This document shows, piece after piece, positions 38,203 to 45,209 of a stretch of 64,000 nucleotides of DNA. How positions within the stretch are numbered: position 1 is the first letter of the stretch; every line of letters starts with the position of its first letter. The translations under genes and the position numbers were made by a program. Where the stretch lies: positions 17,458 to 81,457 of IMG/VR virus record IMGVR_UViG_3300042945_001831, one strand, 5' to 3'. This DNA is from a virus. The notes below the pieces were generated by a model. That model did not search any database, had not been told where the DNA came from, and was given only the letters and a program-made list of their open reading frames with translations.

Positions 38203-39889
38203 TTTTTTATCATCAGGAAACCAACCAACTCAAATTAAATTTACAGAACATCCAACTACATTAATTGTTGGTGCAAATGGATCCGGAAAAAGCACAATGT
38301 TAGATGCTTTGTGTTTTAGTTTGTTTAATAAAGCATTTCGTAAAATTACAAAAGGGCAATTAGTCAATTCAACTAACGAAAAAGAATGTTTGGTTGAAAT
38401 TGAATTTAGTATTGGAACAAAAGAGTATAAAATTGTAAGGGGAATTAAACCAAATATTTTTGAAATTTGGATTGATGGTGTTTTGCAAAATAAAGCTGCA
38501 GCATCTACAGATCAACAAAAACAATTAGAAGATAATATTTTAAAATTAAATTATAAGTCATTTACTCAAATTGTAATTTTGGGTAGTGCTTCTTTTGTGC
38601 CATTTATGCAACTATCTACGGCAAATCGTAGAGAAGTCGTAGAAGATTTGTTGGATATTAAAATTTTTTCTGCGATGAATGCGGTAATTAAAGACAGAAT
38701 TAAAAATACAAATGATAAAATCAAAGAACTTTCTTTAAAGCAATCCATGACCGAAGAAAAGGTTGAGATGCAAAAAGATTTTATTGAAAGTATTGAGAAA
38801 AGTGGTAAAGAAAATATAGAAAAGAAAGAGGATAAAATTACTTCCATCATCACCTATATTAACCAATTGGCAGCAGAAAACGAACAAAAAGTATTAGTGG
38901 TGTCAGATAATCTTCAACCTCAATTGGAAGACCTTTTAGATGCATCTAAAAAATTAAAAAAACTTTCCAATTTAAAAGGAAAGATTTCCGAAAAAGTATC
39001 AAACATTACAGAACAGCATAAGTTTTTTAATAATAATTCGGTATGCCCTACCTGTACTCAAACTATTGAAGAGGAATTTAGATTAAATAAAGTAAATGAA
39101 TCTGAAACCAAAGCAAAAGAACTTCAGCAAGGTTATAATGAATTAAAAGATGCAATTCAACAAGAAGAAAAAAGAGAACGTGAATTTAATGCCATTTCAA
39201 AAAAAATCAATTCTTTAAATAATGAAATTTCCAACAATAATGTTAAAATTTCCCAACTTAATAAACAGACAAGAGACTTGGAACAAGAAATTCAAGACAT
39301 TGCCAATAAAATTAAAAATAGAAATGTTGAAAGAGAAGCATTAATTGAACTGGAGAATTCTTTAAATTTGATTCAAATTGAAAAAGCAAATGAAAAAGAA
39401 AATATAACTTATTATGATTTTGCTAATTTTTTAATGAAAGACGGTGGGATTAAAAGTAAAATTATAAAACAATATTTGCCATTGATGAATAAGCAGATTA
39501 ATAAGTATCTGCAAATGATGGACTTTTATATTAATTTTACTCTTGATGAAGAGTTTAATGAAAAAATTAAATCTCCTATTCACGAAGATTTTACATATGA
39601 AAGTTTTAGTGAAGGTGAAAAAATGAGAATTAATCTTGCAATTTTGTTTACTTGGAGAGAAATTGCAAGAATGAAAAATTCAGTTAATACTAATCTTCTT
39701 ATTTTGGACGAAGTGTTTGATAGTTCTTTAGATTTTATGGGAACAGATTATTTTACAAAAATTATTAAATATGTGATAAAAGATACTAATATATTTGTAA
39801 TTTCTCATAAGACAGACGAATTGATTGATAAATTTGATAGGATCATTAAGTTTGATAAAATTAAAGGATTTAGCAAAATGGTTGACTAA
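38171..39889 (+). CDS. 46: Recombination nuclease subunit gp46 (Rad50/SbcC type)
   Basis: ATPase subunit of the gp46/gp47 complex. 572 residues (T4 560). N-terminal TYRNFLSSGNQPTQI, Walker A VGANGSGKSTML (about 34-45), a long coiled coil interrupted by a zinc hook CPTC (Cys292, Cys295) and a second coiled-coil arm. The C-terminal part has the ABC signature YESFSEGEKMRINLAI, Walker B LLILDEVFDSSLD and the switch VISHKTDE. The start overlaps the preceding small gene by 32 bases, which implies coupled translation. Confidence 0.96.
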   Translation: MILFKQITYRNFLSSGNQPTQIKFTEHPTTLIVGANGSGKSTMLDALCFSLFNKAFRKITKGQLVNSTNEKECLVEIEFSIGTKEYKIVRGIKPNIFEIWIDGVLQNKAAASTDQQKQLEDNILKLNYKSFTQIVILGSASFVPFMQLSTANRREVVEDLLDIKIFSAMNAVIKDRIKNTNDKIKELSLKQSMTEEKVEMQKDFIESIEKSGKENIEKKEDKITSIITYINQLAAENEQKVLVVSDNLQPQLEDLLDASKKLKKLSNLKGKISEKVSNITEQHKFFNNNSVCPTCTQTIEEEFRLNKVNESETKAKELQQGYNELKDAIQQEEKREREFNAISKKINSLNNEISNNNVKISQLNKQTRDLEQEIQDIANKIKNRNVEREALIELENSLNLIQIEKANEKENITYYDFANFLMKDGGIKSKIIKQYLPLMNKQINKYLQMMDFYINFTLDEEFNEKIKSPIHEDFTYESFSEGEKMRINLAILFTWREIARMKNSVNTNLLILDEVFDSSLDFMGTDYFTKIIKYVIKDTNIFVISHKTDELIDKFDRIIKFDKIKGFSKMVD

Positions 39890-39910
39890 TCTTTGGTTCT
39901 TTGGTATGAT
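39882..39910 (+). promoter_or_regulatory. Sigma70-like promoter upstream of DUF3310/gp45
   Basis: TTGACT (39882-39887), a 17-base spacer and TATGAT (39905-39910), starting at the very end of gene 46 and reading into the clamp genes. Confidence 0.65.
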
Positions 39911-39934
39911 TGATAAAGATAAATATACCTTTTT

Positions 39935-40261
39935 ATGACTTATTCTGAATTTGATATTATTATGCCCGAAAACACAAATGTTAATGGTTTCTGGAAATAT
40001 AATGAAGACAAAATTCTGAAACAACTTGAAGAGTATATTGCTAGTACTTATAAACAGCATTATGTGGACAGGACTGGTAATGGAACTGAACAAACCCTTG
40101 ATAAGATTAAACATAATCGTCGTGAAGGATTTTGTGCCGGAAATATAACCAAGTATACTGATCGCTATGATACTAAAGGAACACCTCGTGCCGACTTGTT
40201 TAAAGTATTGCACTATACTATTCTTTTGATTAATCATCTCAATCTCGTTGAAAACAAGTGA
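39935..40261 (+). CDS. DUF3310-like protein
   Basis: 108 residues. The C-terminal half, FCAGNITKYTDRYDTKGTPR, then ADLFKVLHYTILLIN, is the DUF3310 signature (C-x-GN-x-x-KY-x-x-RY...DL-x-KA-x-x-Y) found in many phage proteins linked loosely to nucleotide metabolism. The biochemical role is unknown. The N-terminal half is helical and unremarkable. It follows a sigma70-like promoter and lies immediately before the sliding clamp gene, with 17 bases between its stop and the clamp start. Confidence 0.75.
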   Translation: MTYSEFDIIMPENTNVNGFWKYNEDKILKQLEEYIASTYKQHYVDRTGNGTEQTLDKIKHNRREGFCAGNITKYTDRYDTKGTPRADLFKVLHYTILLINHLNLVENK

Positions 40262-40278
40262 AACTCAAATCTCAAATT

Positions 40279-40944
40279 ATGAAACTATCTGAATCTACTA
40301 TTACTATTCTAAAAAACTTTGCTTCAATTAATCAGTCCATTCTGGTAAAAGAAGGTTCTAAACTTCGCACGATTTCGGTAATGAAAAATATTCTTGCCGA
40401 AGCAGAAATTAAAGAAAAGTTCACAAAAGATTTTGCGATTTATGACCTTAATCAATTTCTAAATGGATTGGGACTACACCAGGATCCTGACCTTGATTTT
40501 GAAAATGACTCGCACGTTATTATTCGTGAAGGAAAACGTCGTGTAAAGTATTTCTTTGCTGATCCAGAAGTAATTGTTTCACCACCAGAAAAAGATATTG
40601 TCCTTCCTTCTCAAGATGTTTGTTTTCAACTAGAACATTCTCAATTGGATAATTTGAAAAAAGCAGCAGCAGTTTATCAACTTCCAGATCTTTCTGCTAT
40701 TGGTGAAGCAGGCGTAATTCGTTTGGTTGTTCGTGATAAGAAGAATGATACTTCTAACGAATACTCAATCGTTGTGGGTGAGACCGATAAAGAATTCGCT
40801 TTTAACTTCAAGGTTGAGAACATCAAGATCATTCCTGGATCTTATGATGTGGTTGTGTCAGAAAAACTTCTGTCTAAATTCACAAATGAACGTTATAATT
40901 TGACTTATTATATTGCTCTTGAGCCAGATTCAACATTTAATTAA
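40279..40944 (+). CDS. 45: Sliding clamp gp45
   Basis: Trimeric processivity clamp for gp43 and co-activator of late transcription. The true start is the ATG at 40279 (MKLSESTITILKNFASINQS), which aligns with T4 gp45 MKLSKDTTALLKNFATINSG. An in-frame GTG at 40258 lies inside the previous gene and is rejected. The end, YYIALEPDSTFN, matches T4 YVVALEADSTHDF. 221 residues (T4 228). Family blocks FAIYDLNQFLNGL and FKVENIKIIPGSYDVVVSEK are present. The clamp-loader genes follow downstream. Confidence 0.95.
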   Translation: MKLSESTITILKNFASINQSILVKEGSKLRTISVMKNILAEAEIKEKFTKDFAIYDLNQFLNGLGLHQDPDLDFENDSHVIIREGKRRVKYFFADPEVIVSPPEKDIVLPSQDVCFQLEHSQLDNLKKAAAVYQLPDLSAIGEAGVIRLVVRDKKNDTSNEYSIVVGETDKEFAFNFKVENIKIIPGSYDVVVSEKLLSKFTNERYNLTYYIALEPDSTFN

Positions 40945-40987
40945 TTATCTTCGTATGCCGTCAAGAAAACCTGAATGGATTTAAGTG

Positions 40988-41206
40988 ATGGATAATAGTC
41001 ATCCTGTTTGTAATTTATGTGGAGGTAAAGGATGTGAAAAGTGTCATAGTGGTTGGGAGTGTACTGGAGAAACCTGTAACAAATGTGCTATGGGTTGGGA
41101 ATTGGGATTAGATAAATCAACCATTTCTCAAAAGAGTTCTGGAATAACTCTTAGAACTGTGAATAATTTTGAAAAGACCGTTTGTGAATTAAATTATGAC
41201 AAGTGA
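40988..41206 (+). CDS. Small cysteine-rich zinc-binding-type protein
   Basis: 72 residues from the ATG at 40988 (a GTG one codon earlier is less likely). The N-terminal half has CNLCGGKGCEKC, then CTGETCNKCAMGW: eight Cys in CxxC pairs resembling a DnaJ-type or rubredoxin-like zinc site. The C-terminal half is unstructured and polar. It overlaps the gp44 start by 11 bases, so it belongs to the clamp-loader operon. The function is unknown; small Cys-rich proteins are common at this place in cyanophages. Confidence 0.65.
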   Translation: MDNSHPVCNLCGGKGCEKCHSGWECTGETCNKCAMGWELGLDKSTISQKSSGITLRTVNNFEKTVCELNYDK

Positions 41207-42140
41207 ATTTCTTTTTGTGGAAAAGTACCGTCCTCAAGTGATTGAGGATTGTATTCTTCCTGATGATACTAAAAAAACATTCAAGGAGTTTGTAGAGAAG
41301 GGTGAGATCCCAAATCTCCTTCTTTCTGGACCTCCTGGTATTGGTAAAACTACAATCGCAAAAGCATTGTGTAATGAGTTGGGAGCAGATTATTATGTCA
41401 TCAACGGATCTGACGAAGGACGTTTCCTGGATACTGTACGGAACCAAGCGAAGAACTTCGCTTCGACCGTCTCACTTACGGGATCTTCTAAACACAAAGT
41501 CATCATCATCGATGAAGCAGATAACACGGGCAACGACGTTCAACTCCTACTACGGGCAAATATTGAGACATTTTATAATAACTGCAGATTCATCTTCACC
41601 TGTAACTACAAGAACAAGATCATCGAACCCCTGCACTCCCGATGTGCCGTCATCGACTTCACAATCAAAGGGAAACAAAAGGCACAACTTGCAGGAGCAT
41701 TCTTCAAAAGAGTTCTTCAAATCCTTGATCAAGAAAGGATTGAATATGATGAAAAGGTTGTTGTAGAACTTGTAACCAAACATTTTCCAGATTTTCGTCG
41801 TGTTCTCAACGAATGTCAAAGGTATTCTACTGGTGGGAAAATTGACACTGGAATTCTTGCATCCTTTTCTGATATTGCCGTAAATGATCTTATTCCTCAC
41901 CTCAAAAATAAAAACTTTCCTGAAGTTAGAAAGTGGGTGGTCTCCAACTTGGACAACGATTCTGGTATCGTTCTTCGCAGGGTGTATGATGCCTGTTATG
42001 GTTGCCTTTCATCCCAATCTATCCCTGCTGCCGTTCTTATTATTGCTAAGTATCAGTATCAGAATGCCTTTTGTGCAGACCAGGAGATTAATCTCCTAGC
42101 GGCATTGACTGAAATTATGTGTGAGTGTCAGTTCCAATGA
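41196..42140 (+). CDS. 44: Clamp loader large subunit gp44
   Basis: AAA+ ATPase that opens and loads gp45. 314 residues (T4 319). EKYRPQVIEDCILPDDTKKT, Walker A LSGPPGIGKTTIAKAL (about 43-58), Walker B IIIDEAD (Asp106, Glu107) with the sensor region RFIFTCNYKNKIIEPLHSRC (SRC-type arginine finger) and a C-terminal collar domain. Within the gene, about 41430-41720 is clearly GC-richer (about 44 percent by hand count over 41461-41700) than the flanks (33-35 percent). It is coupled to the next small gene by ATGA. Confidence 0.95.
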   Translation: MTSEFLFVEKYRPQVIEDCILPDDTKKTFKEFVEKGEIPNLLLSGPPGIGKTTIAKALCNELGADYYVINGSDEGRFLDTVRNQAKNFASTVSLTGSSKHKVIIIDEADNTGNDVQLLLRANIETFYNNCRFIFTCNYKNKIIEPLHSRCAVIDFTIKGKQKAQLAGAFFKRVLQILDQERIEYDEKVVVELVTKHFPDFRRVLNECQRYSTGGKIDTGILASFSDIAVNDLIPHLKNKNFPEVRKWVVSNLDNDSGIVLRRVYDACYGCLSSQSIPAAVLIIAKYQYQNAFCADQEINLLAALTEIMCECQFQ

Positions 42141-42346
42141 ATCTATATAAAATCTCATATAAGAATCTAAAAGAAGAATCTATTAAAACAACTCCAGAAA
42201 ATGTAAAGGAGGCAAATGAAGCACTTTTTTATTCTAAAATGAATCTTCCACAGGCAGCAAAGCACTGTGGTATGACGCAGAAAGAAATGAAACTTACTTT
42301 TTTTGAATACCTTAAATATAATAAACCTGATTATGAAATCTCTTAA
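42137..42346 (+). CDS. Small conserved helical protein between clamp loader genes
   Basis: 69 residues starting at the ATG at 42137 (ATGA overlap with gp44). The sequence includes NLYKISYKNLKEESIKTTPE, then VKEANEALFYSKMNLPQAAK and HCGMTQKEMKLTFFEYLKYN. The LPQAAKHCGMTQKEMK part reads like a small helix-turn-helix (a resolvase- or Fis-like pattern). Such a protein is usual between genes 44 and 62 in cyanophages. Its function is unknown; DNA binding or regulation of the replication operon is inferred. Its last 14 bases overlap the Dam methylase start. Confidence 0.65.
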   Translation: MNLYKISYKNLKEESIKTTPENVKEANEALFYSKMNLPQAAKHCGMTQKEMKLTFFEYLKYNKPDYEIS

Positions 42347-43211
42347 GACCCCTTGCCGCTACCCCGGTGGTAAGAGTAGAGCGGTCACTAAAATGGACCA
42401 ATACTTCCCAGATCTTCGCAACTATGATGAATTTCGTGAACCATTTCTTGGTGGAGGATCAGTTGCAATTCACATTACAAAGAAATATCCATACCTTAAG
42501 ATTTGGGTGAACGATCTGTATTCTCCACTTGTAAACTTCTGGCAGCAACTCCAGATGTTTGGGGATGATTTGAAGAATGAACTTAGTGGACTGAAGTTAG
42601 CATATTGTACACCAGAATTAGCAAGAGAATTATTTACAAAGTCAAAGGTACAAATCAATGATGAGTCTGAAACGAACCTTAATCGTGCTGTCGCTTTCTA
42701 TATTGTTAACAAATGTTCTTTTAGTGGTCTTACCGAAAGTTCTTCTTTTTCTCCACAAGCATCAAATAGCAATTTTTCATTGATGGGTATTGAGAAACTC
42801 CCAGAGTATTCAAAGTTAATTGCTAATTGGCGTATAACTAATTACTCCTATGATTATCTAATGGATGGAAACAAGAGTGCTTTTATGTATCTCGACCCTC
42901 CTTATGATATTAAGGATAATCTCTATGGGAATAAAGGATCAATGCACAAAGGATTTGATCACGATAAGTTTGCTGCTGATTGCAATTCCAACAATATGGA
43001 TATGTTGGTAAGTTATAATACTGATCAACTTGTCAAAGATCGTTTCTTAGGTGGAAAATGGAATGCTGCTGAGTTTGATTTGACTTATACAATGCGTTCT
43101 GTTGGTGAATATATGAGAGAGCAAAAACAACGTAAAGAACTGCTACTTTTTAATTATGGAATTGAAGGACTGGTTAAACTCGATCAATCAGACGAAGAAC
43201 AACCTAATTGA
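42333..43211 (+). CDS. dam: DNA adenine N6-methyltransferase, Dam/D12 class
   Basis: Methylates adenine using S-adenosylmethionine; T4 Dam acts on GATC, but the target here is not proven. 292 residues from the ATG at 42333. An N-terminal CRYPGGKSRAV (AdoMet-binding FxGGK-type motif, about 8-18), FREPFLGGGSVA (motif I), and the catalytic MYLDPPYDI (Asp188-Tyr191). The length and order match the D12 class (T4 Dam 259). It is inserted between clamp-loader genes 44 and 62, which are adjacent in T4. Its 3' end overlaps the gp62 start by 56 bases. It may protect phage DNA from host restriction. Confidence 0.92.
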   Translation: MKSLKTPCRYPGGKSRAVTKMDQYFPDLRNYDEFREPFLGGGSVAIHITKKYPYLKIWVNDLYSPLVNFWQQLQMFGDDLKNELSGLKLAYCTPELARELFTKSKVQINDESETNLNRAVAFYIVNKCSFSGLTESSSFSPQASNSNFSLMGIEKLPEYSKLIANWRITNYSYDYLMDGNKSAFMYLDPPYDIKDNLYGNKGSMHKGFDHDKFAADCNSNNMDMLVSYNTDQLVKDRFLGGKWNAAEFDLTYTMRSVGEYMREQKQRKELLLFNYGIEGLVKLDQSDEEQPN

Positions 43212-43536
43212 TGAAGATCCTTCACTTGAGAAGGAATATGCACCATACATTATTAATCGTTGCCTCTCTGGGCATATTGATTGTATTATGTTTGCAAATG
43301 AAATGAATAAGTATAACTTTTTGCCAAAAAAATTACAATATGATTTTTTTATAAATATCATTAGGAACAAGAAGAGATTTTCTCCTTGGATCAAAAAAGA
43401 AACAATTAAAGATCTTGATTATGTTAAAAATTACTATGGATATAGTAATGAAAAAGCACAGCAAGCTTTAAAGATTCTATCTAAAGAACAAATCGACTTC
43501 ATTAAATCTAAATTTGAAACTGGAGGAAAAAAATGA
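43156..43536 (+). CDS. 62: Clamp loader small subunit gp62
   Basis: Partner of gp44 in the clamp loader. 126 residues (T4 gp62 187). The cyanophage gp62 block LKDWLNSINQTKNNLIDEDP, then YAPYIINRCLSGHIDCIMFA and NEMNKYNFLPKKLQYDFFI, is clear. The end ALKILSKEQIDFIKSKFETG is also conserved. The start lies within the last 56 bases of dam, so gp62 translation depends on ribosomes finishing dam or on internal entry. This replaces the usual gp44-gp62 coupling. The stop overlaps regA by ATGA. Confidence 0.9.
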   Translation: MELKDWLNSINQTKNNLIDEDPSLEKEYAPYIINRCLSGHIDCIMFANEMNKYNFLPKKLQYDFFINIIRNKKRFSPWIKKETIKDLDYVKNYYGYSNEKAQQALKILSKEQIDFIKSKFETGGKK

Positions 43537-43970
43537 TTGCTGAACCTGAAGTAAAATGGTCTTCTGACCAAATGATTGAAGTATCTTTGAATGAGCCTGA
43601 TGATTTTCTTAAGGTTCGTGAAACTTTAACTCGTATTGGAGTTGCTTCACGAAAAGAAAAAAAGATTTATCAGTCTTGTCATATTCTGCATAAACAGGGA
43701 AAGTATTTTATTGTTCATTTTAAAGAATTATTTGCACTTGATGGCAAACACGCAAATCTTACTTTAAATGACGTACAACGTAGAAATCGTATTGTACAGT
43801 TACTTTCTGATTGGGGACTAATAACTGTTATTTTTCCAGAAAAAGTTACTGATATTGCACCACTTAATCAGATTAAAGTTTTATCTTATAAAGATAAAGA
43901 TGAATGGGAACTTGAAACCAAATATAATATTGGTAAGAAAAAAGTTAAATCGGAAGAGGAAACCGAATAA
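43533..43970 (+). CDS. regA: Translational repressor RegA
   Basis: Binds initiation regions of early phage mRNAs (in T4 genes 44, 45 and others). The core EVSLNEPDDFLKVRETLTRI, then KIYQSCHILHKQGKYFIVHF, NDVQRRNRIVQLLSDWGLIT and DEWELETKYNIG aligns with T4 RegA (MIEITLKKPEDFLKVKETLT). 145 residues against 122, with an extra N-terminal stretch and a Lys/Glu-rich tail (KKKVKSEEETE). It is the last gene of the clamp operon, followed directly by a strong terminator. Confidence 0.94.
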   Translation: MIAEPEVKWSSDQMIEVSLNEPDDFLKVRETLTRIGVASRKEKKIYQSCHILHKQGKYFIVHFKELFALDGKHANLTLNDVQRRNRIVQLLSDWGLITVIFPEKVTDIAPLNQIKVLSYKDKDEWELETKYNIGKKKVKSEEETE

Positions 43971-44001
43971 AAAAAGACGGGTTTCCTACCCGTCTTTTTT
44001 T
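43971..44001 (+). terminator. Rho-independent terminator after regA
   Basis: Stem GACGGGT/ACCCGTC (43976-43982 and 43988-43994), loop TTCCT, with A-run on the left and seven T on the right, so it can also work on the opposite strand. Confidence 0.9.
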
Positions 44002-44076
44002 ATGATTTCTTATAATTATATACGGATGCTGAAAAGGTCCACAAAACACAAACTCGCTTTTAAAGGAGCTACCATA

Positions 44077-44517
44077 ATGACTAATCTTGCAACATCGCGG
44101 TTTACTGCGTCTGATCTTCCTGCCTTGATGGACAGAATTACACGCAATAGCATTGGAATGGACGAATATTTTGATCGTCTATTGAATCTTCATGAAACTT
44201 CAACTAATTATCCACCTTATAATCTAATTCAAATTAATACCGTTGAATCTCATCTGGAACTCGCACTAGCAGGATTCAAGAAAGAAGAGGTTAATGTTTT
44301 TACAGAATATGGAAAACTTTTTGTCGAAGGGCAAAAAGCAGATGCTGAATCAGATAGGACGTTTATTCACAAGGGAGTAGCTAGTAGAAGTTTTAAACGA
44401 GTATGGACTTTATCAGATGACACAGAAGTACGTGAAGTTACATTTGAAGACGGACTTTTACGAATCGTACTTGGAAAAATAGTACCAGAGCATCATACTC
44501 GTAAAGATTATCTCTAA
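44077..44517 (+). CDS. hsp20: Small heat shock protein Hsp20
   Basis: Alpha-crystallin-type chaperone, typical of cyanophages. 146 residues from the ATG at 44077, chosen for its ribosome binding site AAAGGAG (44062-44068). An upstream extension of the frame lies within regA and the terminator and is rejected. The alpha-crystallin domain runs about residues 45-140: IQINTVESHLELALAGFKKE, EVNVFTEYGKLFVEGQKAD and the C-terminal LSDDTEVREVTFEDGLLRIV. It stands alone between two terminators, so it is its own transcription unit. A TATAAT at 44011-44016 may be its promoter -10, without a clear -35. Confidence 0.9.
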   Translation: MTNLATSRFTASDLPALMDRITRNSIGMDEYFDRLLNLHETSTNYPPYNLIQINTVESHLELALAGFKKEEVNVFTEYGKLFVEGQKADAESDRTFIHKGVASRSFKRVWTLSDDTEVREVTFEDGLLRIVLGKIVPEHHTRKDYL

Positions 44518-44548
44518 ATAGAACTGAATATCGTCGTCGCTATGCCAC

Positions 44549-44590
44549 GGGAGGTAACTGGCAAAATCCAGTTGACACCTCCCATTTTTA
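44549..44590 (+). terminator. Terminator after hsp20, overlapping a promoter
   Basis: Long stem: GGGAGGT (44549-44555) with ACCTCCC (44577-44583), extended by AACTGG (44556-44561) with CCAGTT (44568-44573). Loop CAAAAT, a bulged GAC on the right arm and ATTTTTATT after. The right arm contains the -35 of the next promoter. Confidence 0.85.
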
Positions 44591-44600
44591 TTGCTAAAAT
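44572..44600 (+). promoter_or_regulatory. Sigma70-like promoter for the Sm-like/gp43 operon
   Basis: Perfect TTGACA (44572-44577), a 17-base spacer and TAAAAT (44595-44600). The -35 lies inside the 3' arm of the hsp20 terminator, so terminator and promoter overlap. Confidence 0.75.
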
Positions 44601-44620
44601 TTTAAAAAAGGACATAAAAA

Positions 44621-44995
44621 ATGACTGTAAAGCTTGCATTATTGAAATCTGGTGAAGAAGTTATTTCTGATATTAAAGAATTTAGAGATCCTGATGATAA
44701 TTTAGTTTCTTATCTTTTTAAAAGGCCACATTACGTTAAACTATCTTCTTCTCAAGTATTAGTTGAGGGAGTAGAGCAAACAAAATATAATGCATCATTT
44801 TATAAATGGATGGCACTATCAAAGGATAATGATATTGTTGTTAATTATGATTGGGTAGTTTGTATTGTTGAACCAATTGATGAAATTAAAAAATCTTATG
44901 AGGAGAAAATGAATGGAGCAGGAAATAGTGGAAACGGAATCGGAGATTCTGACACAAGTAATAGTCTTACTGAATCGGTCAATTTTGATCAGTAA
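44621..44995 (+). CDS. Small Sm-like protein upstream of DNA polymerase (first of two)
   Basis: 124 residues. The beta-rich core TVKLALLKSGEEVISDIKEF, then YLFKRPHYVKLSSSQVLVEG, YKWMALSKDNDIVVNYDWVV and CIVEPIDEIKKSYEEK has the same layout as the protein at 35909 (K-L-x-SGEE-x...W-x...D-x-I-x-x). This suggests an Sm/LSm-like fold. A Gly/Ser/Asn-rich tail follows. It is the first gene after a strong promoter and overlaps the next gene by 83 bases. RNA binding is inference only. Confidence 0.55.
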   Translation: MTVKLALLKSGEEVISDIKEFRDPDDNLVSYLFKRPHYVKLSSSQVLVEGVEQTKYNASFYKWMALSKDNDIVVNYDWVVCIVEPIDEIKKSYEEKMNGAGNSGNGIGDSDTSNSLTESVNFDQ

Positions 44996-45209
44996 GATTC
45001 AGGAAGTATTGGCTGATATTGGTCAACCAGACTGTAGACTTATTTCTCCATATGAAATTGTAACCAGTGAATCTGGGGAAAAAACTCTAGTGAAGTGGTT
45101 AAACAATATTACAAATGATGTTGAAATTATGATTAGTTCAGATAAAATTTTGACTCTCGTTGAGCCAAATGGAAAATTACTTGATGATTATCTAGAAGTT
45201 ACAAAATGA
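44913..45209 (+). CDS. Small Sm-like protein upstream of DNA polymerase (second of two)
   Basis: 98 residues. An N-terminal Glu-rich, then hydrophobic helical stretch (ILTQVIVLLNRSILISKIQE) and a beta part (CRLISPYEIVTSESGEKTLV, then KWLNNITNDVEIMISSDKIL and TLVEPNGKLLDDYLEV). It resembles the other two Sm-like proteins here, especially the closing D-x-I-x-T-x-VEP strand. The long 83-base overlap with the previous gene in another frame is unusual; the first 27 residues are read from that overlap. The stop overlaps the DNA polymerase start (ATGA). Function unknown. Confidence 0.6.
   Translation: MEQEIVETESEILTQVIVLLNRSILISKIQEVLADIGQPDCRLISPYEIVTSESGEKTLVKWLNNITNDVEIMISSDKILTLVEPNGKLLDDYLEVTK

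Noticed and set aside
40954-40983. Nine-codon frame MPSRKPEWI between gp45 and the Cys-rich protein
   Set aside because: Too short to support as a gene, and no ribosome binding site pattern.
44011-44016. TATAAT as promoter of hsp20
   Set aside because: No matching -35 at 16-18 bases; the upstream bases belong to the regA terminator. Not listed as a promoter.
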